From NCBI GenBank assembly GCA_002355495.1, contig AP017424.1:5335501-5399500 (forward strand): a stretch of DNA of 64,000 bases, in the 5' to 3' direction. The number at the start of each line of letters is the position of its first letter. Position 1 is the stretch's first letter. The stretch comes from Streptomyces laurentii. GTDB taxonomy: Bacteria > Actinomycetota > Actinomycetes > Streptomycetales > Streptomycetaceae. The notes beneath the pieces are model-generated. The model made no database searches. It had not been told where the DNA came from and saw nothing but the letters and a program-made list of their open reading frames with translations. Positions 9,100 to 17,622 of this stretch are shown in pieces. A program made the position numbers and the translations under genes.

Positions 9100-10319
9100 A
9101 GAAAGTGCGACTTCGGCATCTGGTCCAGGTGAATCCACTCACTCGTGCGTTCGACCTACTTTCTGATGATGACGAGCTGACTTTTCTCCCGATGGAGGCC
9201 GTTTGGTCGGGAAGCCGGTTGGACACTTCTCATCGGCGCCGCAAGGCATCCGTAGCTGTGGGGTATACCAGATTTCAGGACGGTGATGTACTGGTACCTA
9301 AGATCACTCCGACTTTCGAGGCGGGGCGCGCAGTATTGATTGGAGGTCTCATTGGGGGTGTTGGGGCTGGAACCACCGAACTCCACGTTCTGCGCCCCGG
9401 CCCGCGAATCGATGCACGCTTCCTTTTGTACGTTGTCAGTACGCACGGCTTCTTGAAGTTTGGTGCGGCAGAAATGTACGGCGTAGCAGGTCAGCAGCGG
9501 GTGCCTGACAGGTATCTGCGAGACCTGATGATCTCGCTGCCCGACCTGGAAGATCAGCGTCGAATTGCCGACTTCCTTGACGTTGAGACGAGGAAGATCG
9601 AGGACTTGGTGTCACGGAAGCGTCATTTGGTCGCGCTTCTGGAGGAGCGTTGTGACAGTAAGATTCTCAGTCATGTGGGTGCGAGCGCGCTGGTCGCAGG
9701 GGCAGCCGGCGAGCCCACCCTGCCTGTCCGGAGGCTACTTGCCAAGGTGGTTCGGCCTCCAATTGCCGATTTGGGTGTCGTTACGGCCTACAGGGACGGG
9801 CGCGTTACCGCGCGATCCCTGCGGCGCGCGGAAGGTTACACGCTTTCGGCGTCAACGGAAGCGCAGGGGCAGTCCGTCGTTCCAGGTGATGTCGTTATTC
9901 ACGGGCTCGATGGATTCGCTGGAGCGATTGGTACGTCCGAAGCTTCCGGGAACTGTAGTCCGGTTTATCACGTGTGCGAGCCGCATAATGGCGGAGACTC
10001 GGATTACTTCGGCCGTCTTCTGCGGTTGCTGGCATTGCAGGGCTACCTTGGGAATTTTGCAACGAGTACGCGTGAGCGAGCTGTAGATTTCCGCAACTGG
10101 GACCTTTTTGGGCGGATTCCCCTTCCCGTCATGCCGGTTGATGAGCAGTGTGAGGTAGGAGCCTCCATCAGGAGGATTCGCCCCCTCAAAGAACTTGTCG
10201 AGCGCTCTGCTGTGCTTGCCGCCGAGCGCCGCCAGGCCCTCATCACCGCCGCCGTCACCGGCCAGTTCGATGTCTCCACCGCCAGCGGGCGCAACGTCAC
10301 GGAGGGAATCACCGCATGA
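9096..10319 (+). CDS. hsdS: Type I restriction-modification system, specificity subunit HsdS
   Basis: This 407-residue protein dictates the bipartite DNA target of the type I enzyme. It has two target-recognition domains separated by a conserved helical spacer (LPDLEDQRRIADFLDVETRK and the following RKRHLVALLEER, about residues 145-185). A second helical conserved region lies at the C-terminus (DEQCEVGASIRRIRPLKELV then ERRQALITAAVTGQFDV). Both ends overlap neighbours by ATGA. Base composition in the two recognition domains is visibly more A/T-rich than in hsdM and hsdR, with many codons ending in A or T (for example around 9100-9400 and 9880-10100). This fits exchange of recognition domains by horizontal transfer. 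Confidence 0.95.
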   Translation: MKKVRLRHLVQVNPLTRAFDLLSDDDELTFLPMEAVWSGSRLDTSHRRRKASVAVGYTRFQDGDVLVPKITPTFEAGRAVLIGGLIGGVGAGTTELHVLRPGPRIDARFLLYVVSTHGFLKFGAAEMYGVAGQQRVPDRYLRDLMISLPDLEDQRRIADFLDVETRKIEDLVSRKRHLVALLEERCDSKILSHVGASALVAGAAGEPTLPVRRLLAKVVRPPIADLGVVTAYRDGRVTARSLRRAEGYTLSASTEAQGQSVVPGDVVIHGLDGFAGAIGTSEASGNCSPVYHVCEPHNGGDSDYFGRLLRLLALQGYLGNFATSTRERAVDFRNWDLFGRIPLPVMPVDEQCEVGASIRRIRPLKELVERSAVLAAERRQALITAAVTGQFDVSTASGRNVTEGITA

Positions 10320-13300
10320 ACTACGGCCACCGGGTCCACGGCGAGTCCGCGTTCGGCGACGCCATAGTCGCCGCCATGACCGCGCGGGGCTGGCGCGAGG
10401 CCAGCACCGCCGGCTACCAGGCCGATCTCGGGCTGGACACGCAGGAGTTGTTCGACTTCCTCGGCAAGACGCAGGCCGAGGAGTGGCATGAGCTGCGCAC
10501 CATCTATGGTGACGCGAACGAGGCCCAGCGCGGGTTCGCCCGTCGCCTGGACCAGGCGATCGCGACCGACGGGCTGCTTCACGTCCTTCGCAACGGCGTG
10601 AAGGACCGTGGGGTGCGCCTTCGGGTGGCCTACTTCAAGCCAAACCTGGTTCCGGACGATTCCGCCCTGCACGGCTACCGGGCCAACCGCCTCACGGTCG
10701 TCCGCGAACTGCCCTACGCCACCAAGCAGCGCGACTGGCACAACCGGCTCGACCTGACCCTGTTCCTGAACGGCATCCCCCTGGCCACCGTCGAGCTGAA
10801 GAACCCGCTCACCGGGCAGGGCGTCGACCAGGCGATGAACCAGTACCGGACCGACCGCGATCCCACCGAGCTGATCTTCACCCGCCGGGTCATCGCGAAC
10901 TTCGCCGTCGACCCGGACCTGGTCTTCGTCGCCACCACCCTCAAAGGGAAGAACACCCGCTTCCTCCCCTTCAACACGGGCAGCGCCGGACCGGGCCGGC
11001 CCGGCGGTGCCGGAAACCCCGCGCCCACCGGCTTCGGCCAGTACGCCACGTCGTACCTCTGGGAGCAGGTCTGGGAGCGGGACAACTGGCTCGACCTGCT
11101 CCAGCGGTTCGTGCACCAGCAGAAGGCCAAGACGCCGGGCGGCGCGACGACTCGCACCACGATCTTCCCGCGCTACCACCAGTGGGACGTGGTCAGGAAG
11201 CTGACCGCGCACGCTGCCACGTACGGCGCCGGGCACAACTACCTGGTCATGGCCTCGGCGGGATCGGGCAAGTCCAACACCATCGGCTGGCTCGCCCACC
11301 GCCTCTCCGACCTGCACGCGGACAACGACCCCCGCACCCTCGACACCGAGGCCCTCGCGGGCGGCTTCATCAAGCCGGGCGCGCCCGTGTTCGACAAGGT
11401 CGTCGTGATCACCGACCGCCGGAACCTGGACGCGCAGCTCCGGGAGACGGTCGGCGGGTTCTCGCAGACCGACGGTCTGGTCGTGAAGGTCGACGAGAAG
11501 CACGGCGCGAAGAGCGAGCAGCTCGCCAAGGCCCTGTCACGGGACACCGGCAAGATCGTCACGGTCACCCTGCACTCCTTCCCCGCGCTCATCGACTACA
11601 TGAAGCGCCATCCGACCGAGCTCATCGGCACGACCTTCGCGATCATCCTGGACGAGGCCCACTCGTCCCAGTCCGGCGACGCGGCCACCGCCGTCCGCGC
11701 GGCCCTGCGCGAACTCGGCCTCGACTCGGACTCCGAGGACGCGGGCGCGACCACACTCACCGTGAACGACCAGCTCAAGAAGAAGGCGCTGGAACGTTCC
11801 CGGGCGGCCAACCTCTCCTACTTCGCGTTCACCGCCACCCCCAAGGCCAAGACCCTCGAATTGTTCGGTACCCCGGACCAGGTGGACGGCAAGGAGGCGT
11901 ACCGCCCCTTCCACACGTACTCGATGCGCCAGGCCATCGAGGAAGGCTTCATCCTCGACCCGCTGCGCAACTACGTCACGTACAACACCTACTGGAAGCT
12001 GGTGAACCGGAACCACGACGAGCTGGAGGTCGACCCCGCCAAGGCGAACTCACTCCTCGCCAAGTTCGCGCTCACCCACGATTCGACGGTCTCCCAGCAC
12101 GCCCAGGTGATCGTGGAGCACTTTGTCTCCCACACCCGCGGCCGGCTCGGGGGCCGTGCCAAGGCCATGGTGGTGACCGCGTCCCGGCTGTCCGCCGTCC
12201 AGATGGCCCGTGCCATCACGAGCTACATCAAGGACCGCGACTACCACACCAAGTACCCCGACCTGGGGGTTCTCGTCGCCTTCTCCGGCTCGCTCACCAT
12301 CGACGGCAAGGAGACCACCGAGCCGAAGGAGAACGGCGGCCTGTCCGAGAGCGCCCTGCCCAAGGCGTTCGCGTACACGCGTGCCGACGACAAGGCCGTG
12401 CGGGCCGGCGGGAGGGGCCAGCAGGAGTTCAAGATCCTGGTGGTGGCCGAGAAGTACCAGACCGGCTTCGACCAGCCGCTGCTGTCGACCATGTACGTCA
12501 ACAAGAAGCTGACCGGCATCTCGGCGGTGCAGACCCTTTCCCGGCTCAACCGCACCGCCGACCGCAAGACCCAGGCGGACCTGGCCGTCCTGGACTTCGT
12601 CAACGAGGCCGAGGACATCAAGGAATCGTTCCGCCCGTACTTCGAGGAAGCCAACACCTTCCCCTCCGACCCGAACCTCCTCTACACCGCGCAGAGCCGG
12701 GTCATGGGCGCGCCGATCGTCTCCGAAGCGGAGATGGACGAGTTCGCCGCCGCCTTCTTCGGTGCGAAGGAGAAGGCCGCCGGCTCCCAGGCGGCCTGGG
12801 AGAAGCTGCACGCCGAGCTGTACCGCATGCTCTCCCCGGCCGTGACCCGGTACGAGGCCCTGCGGGACGATGACGAGGACGACGACGCGGTCCAGACGGC
12901 GGAGGACTTCCGCGCCGATCTGAACGACTACGTCCGCAAGTACGGCTTCCTCGCCCAGATCGTGCCGTACCACGACCCCGACCTGGAACGGCTCTACCTC
13001 TACGGCCGCTACCTCCTCACCCGGCTGCGCGGCAAGGCCGACGGCGGTGTGGACATCGGCGAGGTCGACCTCAGCCACCTGCGGGTGGAGAAGACCGGCG
13101 AGCACGACGTGTCGCTGTCCCCCGAAGGGCCCGCGACCATGCCGGGCTTCGGGGACGGTACGGGCGGCGCGAAGGATGCCGAGAAGTCGCTCCTGTCCGA
13201 ACTGGTTGAGAAGTTCAACGCCAAGTTCGGCACGGACTTCACCGAGCAGGACCTCATCCGTCCCTTCGAGGAGACGACGGCAGATCCCAAGGTCCGCAAG

Positions 13301-13513
13301 GCGGCGGTCGCCAACGAGGACGTGGAGAACTTCGGCAAGGTCTTCGACCGTGTCTTCGCCGACAAGATGGCCGACCACATCGACAGCATCGCCGGTCTCG
13401 GCCGCCAGTACTTCGGCCCCGACAAGAACTTCAAGTCGAGTCTCGACCGCAGCGCCCGCCGCGCCGCGTGGCGGATGATCCGCCGCGAGGAGGGCGTGGA
13501 GGACGCCGCGTAG
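10316..13513 (+). CDS. hsdR: Type I restriction-modification system, endonuclease/translocase subunit HsdR
   Basis: This 1,065-residue motor and nuclease subunit pumps and cleaves unmodified DNA. The N-terminal PD-(D/E)XK nuclease domain is marked by RLDLTLFLNGIPLATVELKN, with the ExK near residue 160. A superfamily 2 helicase follows with Walker A MASAGSGKSNTIGW (about 310), the DEAH box IILDEAHSSQSGDA (about 445), motif III AFTATPKAK, and the C-terminal RecA-like half ending with VQTLSRLNRTA. The rest is helical and probably contacts HsdM. The start overlaps the hsdS stop (ATGA), making hsdMSR one operon, and a strong hairpin follows the stop. The frame is intact, so the system looks functional. 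Confidence 0.97.
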   Translation: MNYGHRVHGESAFGDAIVAAMTARGWREASTAGYQADLGLDTQELFDFLGKTQAEEWHELRTIYGDANEAQRGFARRLDQAIATDGLLHVLRNGVKDRGVRLRVAYFKPNLVPDDSALHGYRANRLTVVRELPYATKQRDWHNRLDLTLFLNGIPLATVELKNPLTGQGVDQAMNQYRTDRDPTELIFTRRVIANFAVDPDLVFVATTLKGKNTRFLPFNTGSAGPGRPGGAGNPAPTGFGQYATSYLWEQVWERDNWLDLLQRFVHQQKAKTPGGATTRTTIFPRYHQWDVVRKLTAHAATYGAGHNYLVMASAGSGKSNTIGWLAHRLSDLHADNDPRTLDTEALAGGFIKPGAPVFDKVVVITDRRNLDAQLRETVGGFSQTDGLVVKVDEKHGAKSEQLAKALSRDTGKIVTVTLHSFPALIDYMKRHPTELIGTTFAIILDEAHSSQSGDAATAVRAALRELGLDSDSEDAGATTLTVNDQLKKKALERSRAANLSYFAFTATPKAKTLELFGTPDQVDGKEAYRPFHTYSMRQAIEEGFILDPLRNYVTYNTYWKLVNRNHDELEVDPAKANSLLAKFALTHDSTVSQHAQVIVEHFVSHTRGRLGGRAKAMVVTASRLSAVQMARAITSYIKDRDYHTKYPDLGVLVAFSGSLTIDGKETTEPKENGGLSESALPKAFAYTRADDKAVRAGGRGQQEFKILVVAEKYQTGFDQPLLSTMYVNKKLTGISAVQTLSRLNRTADRKTQADLAVLDFVNEAEDIKESFRPYFEEANTFPSDPNLLYTAQSRVMGAPIVSEAEMDEFAAAFFGAKEKAAGSQAAWEKLHAELYRMLSPAVTRYEALRDDDEDDDAVQTAEDFRADLNDYVRKYGFLAQIVPYHDPDLERLYLYGRYLLTRLRGKADGGVDIGEVDLSHLRVEKTGEHDVSLSPEGPATMPGFGDGTGGAKDAEKSLLSELVEKFNAKFGTDFTEQDLIRPFEETTADPKVRKAAVANEDVENFGKVFDRVFADKMADHIDSIAGLGRQYFGPDKNFKSSLDRSARRAAWRMIRREEGVEDAA

Positions 13514-13526
13514 ACCAAGGAGGGCA

Positions 13527-13561
13527 GGGCCCGCGTATACCGGTGTGACGTACGCGGGCCC
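13527..13561 (+). terminator. Hairpin terminator after hsdR
   Basis: A perfect 11-bp stem (GGGCCCGCGTA / TACGCGGGCCC) with a 13-nt loop begins 14 nt after the hsdR stop. It has no T-tract, as is usual for Streptomyces terminators. It probably separates the RM operon from the kinase gene. The remaining bases up to 13739 contain only weak small reading frames and no clear promoter. Confidence 0.7.
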
Positions 13562-13739
13562 GGGCACCACCCATGGCTGCCGCTCCTACGCCAGGTGAAC
13601 GACTGTGCACAGACGGTTCTCAGCCAGATCCGGAGGGCCCTTCCTCAGTTTCCTGGACGGAAGATCATCACTCACACCACAATGACCCTGACATGTCGGG
13701 CCGGCCGACACCACCTGGGGTACGTACGCCGGCACACGG

Positions 13740-15344
13740 ATGGCGACGGGGGCGGGCACGGTGTCGCAGCGAATGATCTCCGGGCGGTACGAGCTCCTGG
13801 AGGAGCTCAGTCACGGCGGCATGGGTGATGTATGGCGCGGCTACGACGCCGTCCTGGACCGGCCGGTCGCCGTGAAACTCATCCGGCCCCAGGCCGTCAC
13901 CTCACCGCAGATGGCGGACGAACTGGCCAAGCGGTTCCGGCGCGAGGCCCGCATCACGGCTCGGATCCAGCATCCCGGTGTGCCGCAGGTCTACGACGCG
14001 GTCCTCGACGACACGCACGAGCACCTGTTCCTCGTCATGGAACTGGTCGAGGGCGTACCTCTGTCCGGCTACGTCGACCCCGTCCGGCCCCTGCCCGTGA
14101 GCTGGGCCGTGGCCGTCGCGGCCCAGGTGGTCACCGTGCTCTCGCACGCCCACGACGTGCCGGTTATCCACCGCGACCTCAAGCCGAGCAACATCCTCGT
14201 CGCCCACGACGGGACGGTGAAGGTCCTCGACTTCGGCATCGCGGCCATCCTGCGCACCGACGCGACCAAGCTGACCGCGACCGGAAGTCCGATCGGGACC
14301 TCCCAGTACATGTCACCCGAACAGGCCCGCGGCGGGCGGGTCACCCCGCGAGCGGACCTCTACGCGCTCGGGTGCGTCCTCCACGAACTGCTCTGCGGAC
14401 GGCGCCTGTTCCAGGCGGACAACGAGTTGGTCCTCATGTACCAGCACGTCAGCGCCGCCCCCACACCGCTGCGGCAGCTGCGAGCCGACGTTCCGGTGGC
14501 CCTGGAGGAACTCGTTCTCCATCTGCTCCGCAAGGCCCCGGAGGAGCGGCCCGCCGACGTCCAGGAGGTGTACGAGCGGCTGCGGCCCTTCCTCCCGACG
14601 GCCGGCCAAGAGCCGGTGCCCGGTGAGAAGGGCCCGACCGGGGTGCCGGACCCCACGGGCCTGTTCCGCCACCCGTACGCGCCGCGCTCACGCCCGCGCC
14701 CCTCGACCGCTTCCGTACCGGCGCCGCACGGAGAGCCGGTCCCCGCGCCCCTCCCCGTACCGGCCGAACTCCGGGCGGAGATCGACGAGGCGTACGCGCA
14801 CTCCGACGCCCTGCTCGAAGAGGAGCGGTTCACCCAGGCCGTCGAGGTACTGAGCGAGATCATCGAACCGGCCGGCCGCGCGCTCGGCAAGGAGAACCGG
14901 GAGGTTCTCGAACTGCGTGTCCAGCGGGCGGCGATCCGGCTCCTCGGCGGCGACTACCGGGCCGCGCTGCCCGAGTTCACCGCACTCGCCGACGCGTACG
15001 GCCGTATCGCCGGACCCACCAGCGAACGGGCCCGGGCCTGCCGGGCCCAGGCCGCCCGCTGCCGGGCCGAACTCGGCCAGGTGACAGAGGCGCTCTCGGC
15101 CCTGGAATCGGTACTTGCCGTCGTCCGGTCCGTGGACAGCGACGTCAGCGAAGAGGCCATCGAACTGCGCCGCGACATCGGCATGCTGCTGCTCGCCCAG
15201 GGCCGCGCGTCCGACGCCCGCGTCGTACTCGAACCACTGCACGGCGACCTGAACGTCGTCTACGGGCCCGCGGACGAGCTGACCGTGGAGGTCGCCGAGG
15301 CCCTGGCGCTCATCAGGCTGGATCTCGACGGCCAGGAGGCCTGA
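13740..15344 (+). CDS. Serine/threonine protein kinase, cytosolic, PknB-type
   Basis: 534 residues. The N-terminal kinase domain (about 15-280) has a Gly-rich loop variant (SHGGMGDVW), ATP-binding Lys in RPVAVKLIRP, catalytic HRDLKPSNILV (about 143), DFGIAAIL and SPEQ in the activation segment, so it should be active. A Pro-rich linker (about 285-340) leads to a C-terminal helical region that looks TPR-like (ALLEEERFTQAVEVLSEII and following). No membrane segment is present, unlike most receptor PknB proteins. The gene lies between the type I RM operon and an AIPR gene, 46 bp before the latter, so I infer a signalling role in the defence block. The ATG at 13740 has a weak ribosome site, and GTG 13761 is an alternative start. 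Confidence 0.9.
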   Translation: MATGAGTVSQRMISGRYELLEELSHGGMGDVWRGYDAVLDRPVAVKLIRPQAVTSPQMADELAKRFRREARITARIQHPGVPQVYDAVLDDTHEHLFLVMELVEGVPLSGYVDPVRPLPVSWAVAVAAQVVTVLSHAHDVPVIHRDLKPSNILVAHDGTVKVLDFGIAAILRTDATKLTATGSPIGTSQYMSPEQARGGRVTPRADLYALGCVLHELLCGRRLFQADNELVLMYQHVSAAPTPLRQLRADVPVALEELVLHLLRKAPEERPADVQEVYERLRPFLPTAGQEPVPGEKGPTGVPDPTGLFRHPYAPRSRPRPSTASVPAPHGEPVPAPLPVPAELRAEIDEAYAHSDALLEEERFTQAVEVLSEIIEPAGRALGKENREVLELRVQRAAIRLLGGDYRAALPEFTALADAYGRIAGPTSERARACRAQAARCRAELGQVTEALSALESVLAVVRSVDSDVSEEAIELRRDIGMLLLAQGRASDARVVLEPLHGDLNVVYGPADELTVEVAEALALIRLDLDGQEA

Positions 15345-15390
15345 GCACGTCGGTGGGGCCGACGGCGCCACCAAGGGAGGGAAAACGAAC

Positions 15391-17598
15391 ATGAACGCAC
15401 CGCGGTCCAGGAGCGGGAAGCCCGACCTGAAGACCCAGGTCAGGCAGGTGGGCAATGCCCTGCAGGCGGTCTACGCCGACCTGCTGGACACCAGCGATCT
15501 GGCGGTCACCGAAGGAGAGGGGTTCGAGGTTCGACGGACCTCCAGGGCGCTGGCCGCGCAGGCGGTGCGGATCGTCACCGGATTCAGCCCGAAGGACGCG
15601 GCCGCCACCGTCATCGACGGAGATCTCGACCAGGGCATCGACGCGATCGCCGTGGTCGAGGGGGCCGAACCGCACGTGTACCTCGTCCAGAGCAAGTGGA
15701 GCAAGGACGGCAAGGCCAAGGACGAGCGCAAAGCAGTGCTCGAACTCCTCGCCGGACTCAGGCTCATCGACGAGGAGAACTTCGCCCCGTTCAACCCGCG
15801 CGGCCGGAGGCTGGCGGAGCGCGCCAAGTCCGTCATGGACCAAGGGGCCGTCAAGGTCACCCAGGTCGTGGTGCTGATGCGCCCCGACATCCCCAGCGAC
15901 GGCTTCATGCAGGCCATACAGAATGGCGAGGACGAGTTCAACAAGTACGGTGAGGTCCTCGGCCACCGCATCATCCTGGCCCCTGAGGTCTGGGCATCCG
16001 TGCGCGCCGACCAGGTACCCACGCCAGTGGTCCTGACCGCAGAGCTGTACCCCTGGTTCGGCATGGGATCCGACGCGCTGTACGAGTCCTACCAAGGAGT
16101 CGTCGACGCGGAGCAGGTGGCCGGCTGGGCGCAGCAGGCGGAGAAGGACGGGACGGACCTGTTCAACCTCAACATCCGGCGTCCCTTGGGCCGTACACCC
16201 ATCAACAACGCCCTGGTCTCCACCCTCACCGAGGAGCCCGCCAACTTCTGGTACTACAACAATGGCATCACCGTGCTGTGCGACCGCGTCGAGAAGACCG
16301 AACGGTCAAAGCTCGCCCCTCACCAGAAGCCCCTGATGCTGACCCTGCACAATGCCAGTGTGGTGAACGGCGCCCAGACCGTGCGCGCTGTGGCGGAGGC
16401 GCTGGAGAAGGCGGACGCGGCGGCCGTGGCCAAGATCAACGTGCGAATCATCGTCACGCACGCGGCCAAGGAGTTCGCCAGCGACACCACACGCGCTACC
16501 AACCGCCAGAACAGCGTGGGCGACCGTGACTTCGTCGCTCTCGACCCCGTCCAGGGCAAGATTCTCGAAGAGATGCGGGCCGAACTCGGCCTGGAGTACG
16601 GGGTGCAGCGCAGTGAGGCCGGCATCCCCGAGGAATCCGGCTGCACGGTCGTCGAGGCCGCTGTTGCCCTGGCCTGCGCCCACGCCGACAGCCAGTACGC
16701 GGCCCGGATCGCGTTCACTCTCGACCCGCTGTGGGAGCGAGGATCTCAGGGCGTCTACGACACACTGTTCCGCCCCAGGCCGGGTGTCTATCTGCTGTGG
16801 AACGCCGTCCAGGTGGTTCGTGAGGTACGGCGCTGCCTGATCGACCTCCGCAAGCGCTACGAAGGCAGGGCCGCCGCACTGACGGAGCACGGCACCTACC
16901 TCCTGGCCCACCTGGTGTTCCGGCTCCTCGACACCGAGGGGATCGACGAGCCCGACACCAAGCTGACCTGGGCCGAAGAGGCCAGGAAACAGACCAAGGA
17001 CCTCGTCAAGAGGCTGCTGCCCGTCACCATCCAGGTCATCGACGGGCTCTCCGAGCGGCGCCCGCAGATCCGGGCCGTGTGCTCGGACGCCGGACGCTGC
17101 GCCGAGGTCACCGAGCAGGTCGTCGAGATCATGACGGGGAGCCAGGACGGCTCCTCGCCAGACACGTACCGGCGCGTCCGCCCGGCCCGTAAGCGCCGTC
17201 GCCCCAACGCCGTCCACGTCCTCGTCGACAGGCGCGTTCTGGAAGACGGCGATCCGCTCACGCTCAGCACGGTCCAGCCAGCGGAGGCCGATGCGCTCAA
17301 GGCATGGCTTGCGGAGGACCCGCGACGCTCCCGAGCCACCTGGACGAACCACCGGACGAAGCCGGTTGTCTGGGCGGCCGACGGGCACCAGTACTCGCCC
17401 TCCGGTCTGATCACCCTCATGTGGGAACGTGCCGGATGGGCGGACCGCCCCGTGGCCAACCAGGGCACGGCCCGCTGGGTCACCCCCTCGGGTGACACTC
17501 TCGCCGACCTCGCGTGGCGGACTCTCGGAGACCTGGATGAGCCGGACGACTCCGATGACGAGCCGGGCCGCCGGGCCGAGGACGACACCTACAGGTAG
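15391..17598 (+). CDS. AIPR (abortive infection phage resistance) family protein
   Basis: 735 residues, well placed behind a GGGAGGGAAAA ribosome site. The N-terminal part contains a probable PD-(D/E)XK nuclease core: DQGIDAIAVVEG (about residue 80) followed by VYLVQSKWSKDG (about 100). The family-defining AIPR block follows with NFWYYNNGITVLCDRV (about 288), LTLHNASVVNGAQTVRAV and RATNRQNSVGDRDF. A C-terminal region of about 140 residues (HQYSPSGLITLMWERAGW) looks like a separate small domain. AIPR proteins include phage-resistance and stand-alone restriction proteins that act on DNA or RNA (family knowledge). It lies in line with the kinase and a RelE/UvrD gene, separated by only 46 and 24 bp. 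Confidence 0.9.
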   Translation: MNAPRSRSGKPDLKTQVRQVGNALQAVYADLLDTSDLAVTEGEGFEVRRTSRALAAQAVRIVTGFSPKDAAATVIDGDLDQGIDAIAVVEGAEPHVYLVQSKWSKDGKAKDERKAVLELLAGLRLIDEENFAPFNPRGRRLAERAKSVMDQGAVKVTQVVVLMRPDIPSDGFMQAIQNGEDEFNKYGEVLGHRIILAPEVWASVRADQVPTPVVLTAELYPWFGMGSDALYESYQGVVDAEQVAGWAQQAEKDGTDLFNLNIRRPLGRTPINNALVSTLTEEPANFWYYNNGITVLCDRVEKTERSKLAPHQKPLMLTLHNASVVNGAQTVRAVAEALEKADAAAVAKINVRIIVTHAAKEFASDTTRATNRQNSVGDRDFVALDPVQGKILEEMRAELGLEYGVQRSEAGIPEESGCTVVEAAVALACAHADSQYAARIAFTLDPLWERGSQGVYDTLFRPRPGVYLLWNAVQVVREVRRCLIDLRKRYEGRAAALTEHGTYLLAHLVFRLLDTEGIDEPDTKLTWAEEARKQTKDLVKRLLPVTIQVIDGLSERRPQIRAVCSDAGRCAEVTEQVVEIMTGSQDGSSPDTYRRVRPARKRRRPNAVHVLVDRRVLEDGDPLTLSTVQPAEADALKAWLAEDPRRSRATWTNHRTKPVVWAADGHQYSPSGLITLMWERAGWADRPVANQGTARWVTPSGDTLADLAWRTLGDLDEPDDSDDEPGRRAEDDTYR

Positions 17599-17622
17599 AA
17601 ACACCAGGAGACGACTGCCGCC

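Noticed and set aside
6952..9138. Long open frame of 728 codons on the minus strand opposite hsdM
   Set aside because: It is the antisense shadow of a GC-rich gene: low-complexity Leu/Arg/Val/Asp composition, no ribosome site, and a well-supported hsdM on the other strand. The same applies to other long antisense frames (for example 16306-20043, 24409-26325, 55377-57266 and 59116-61335).
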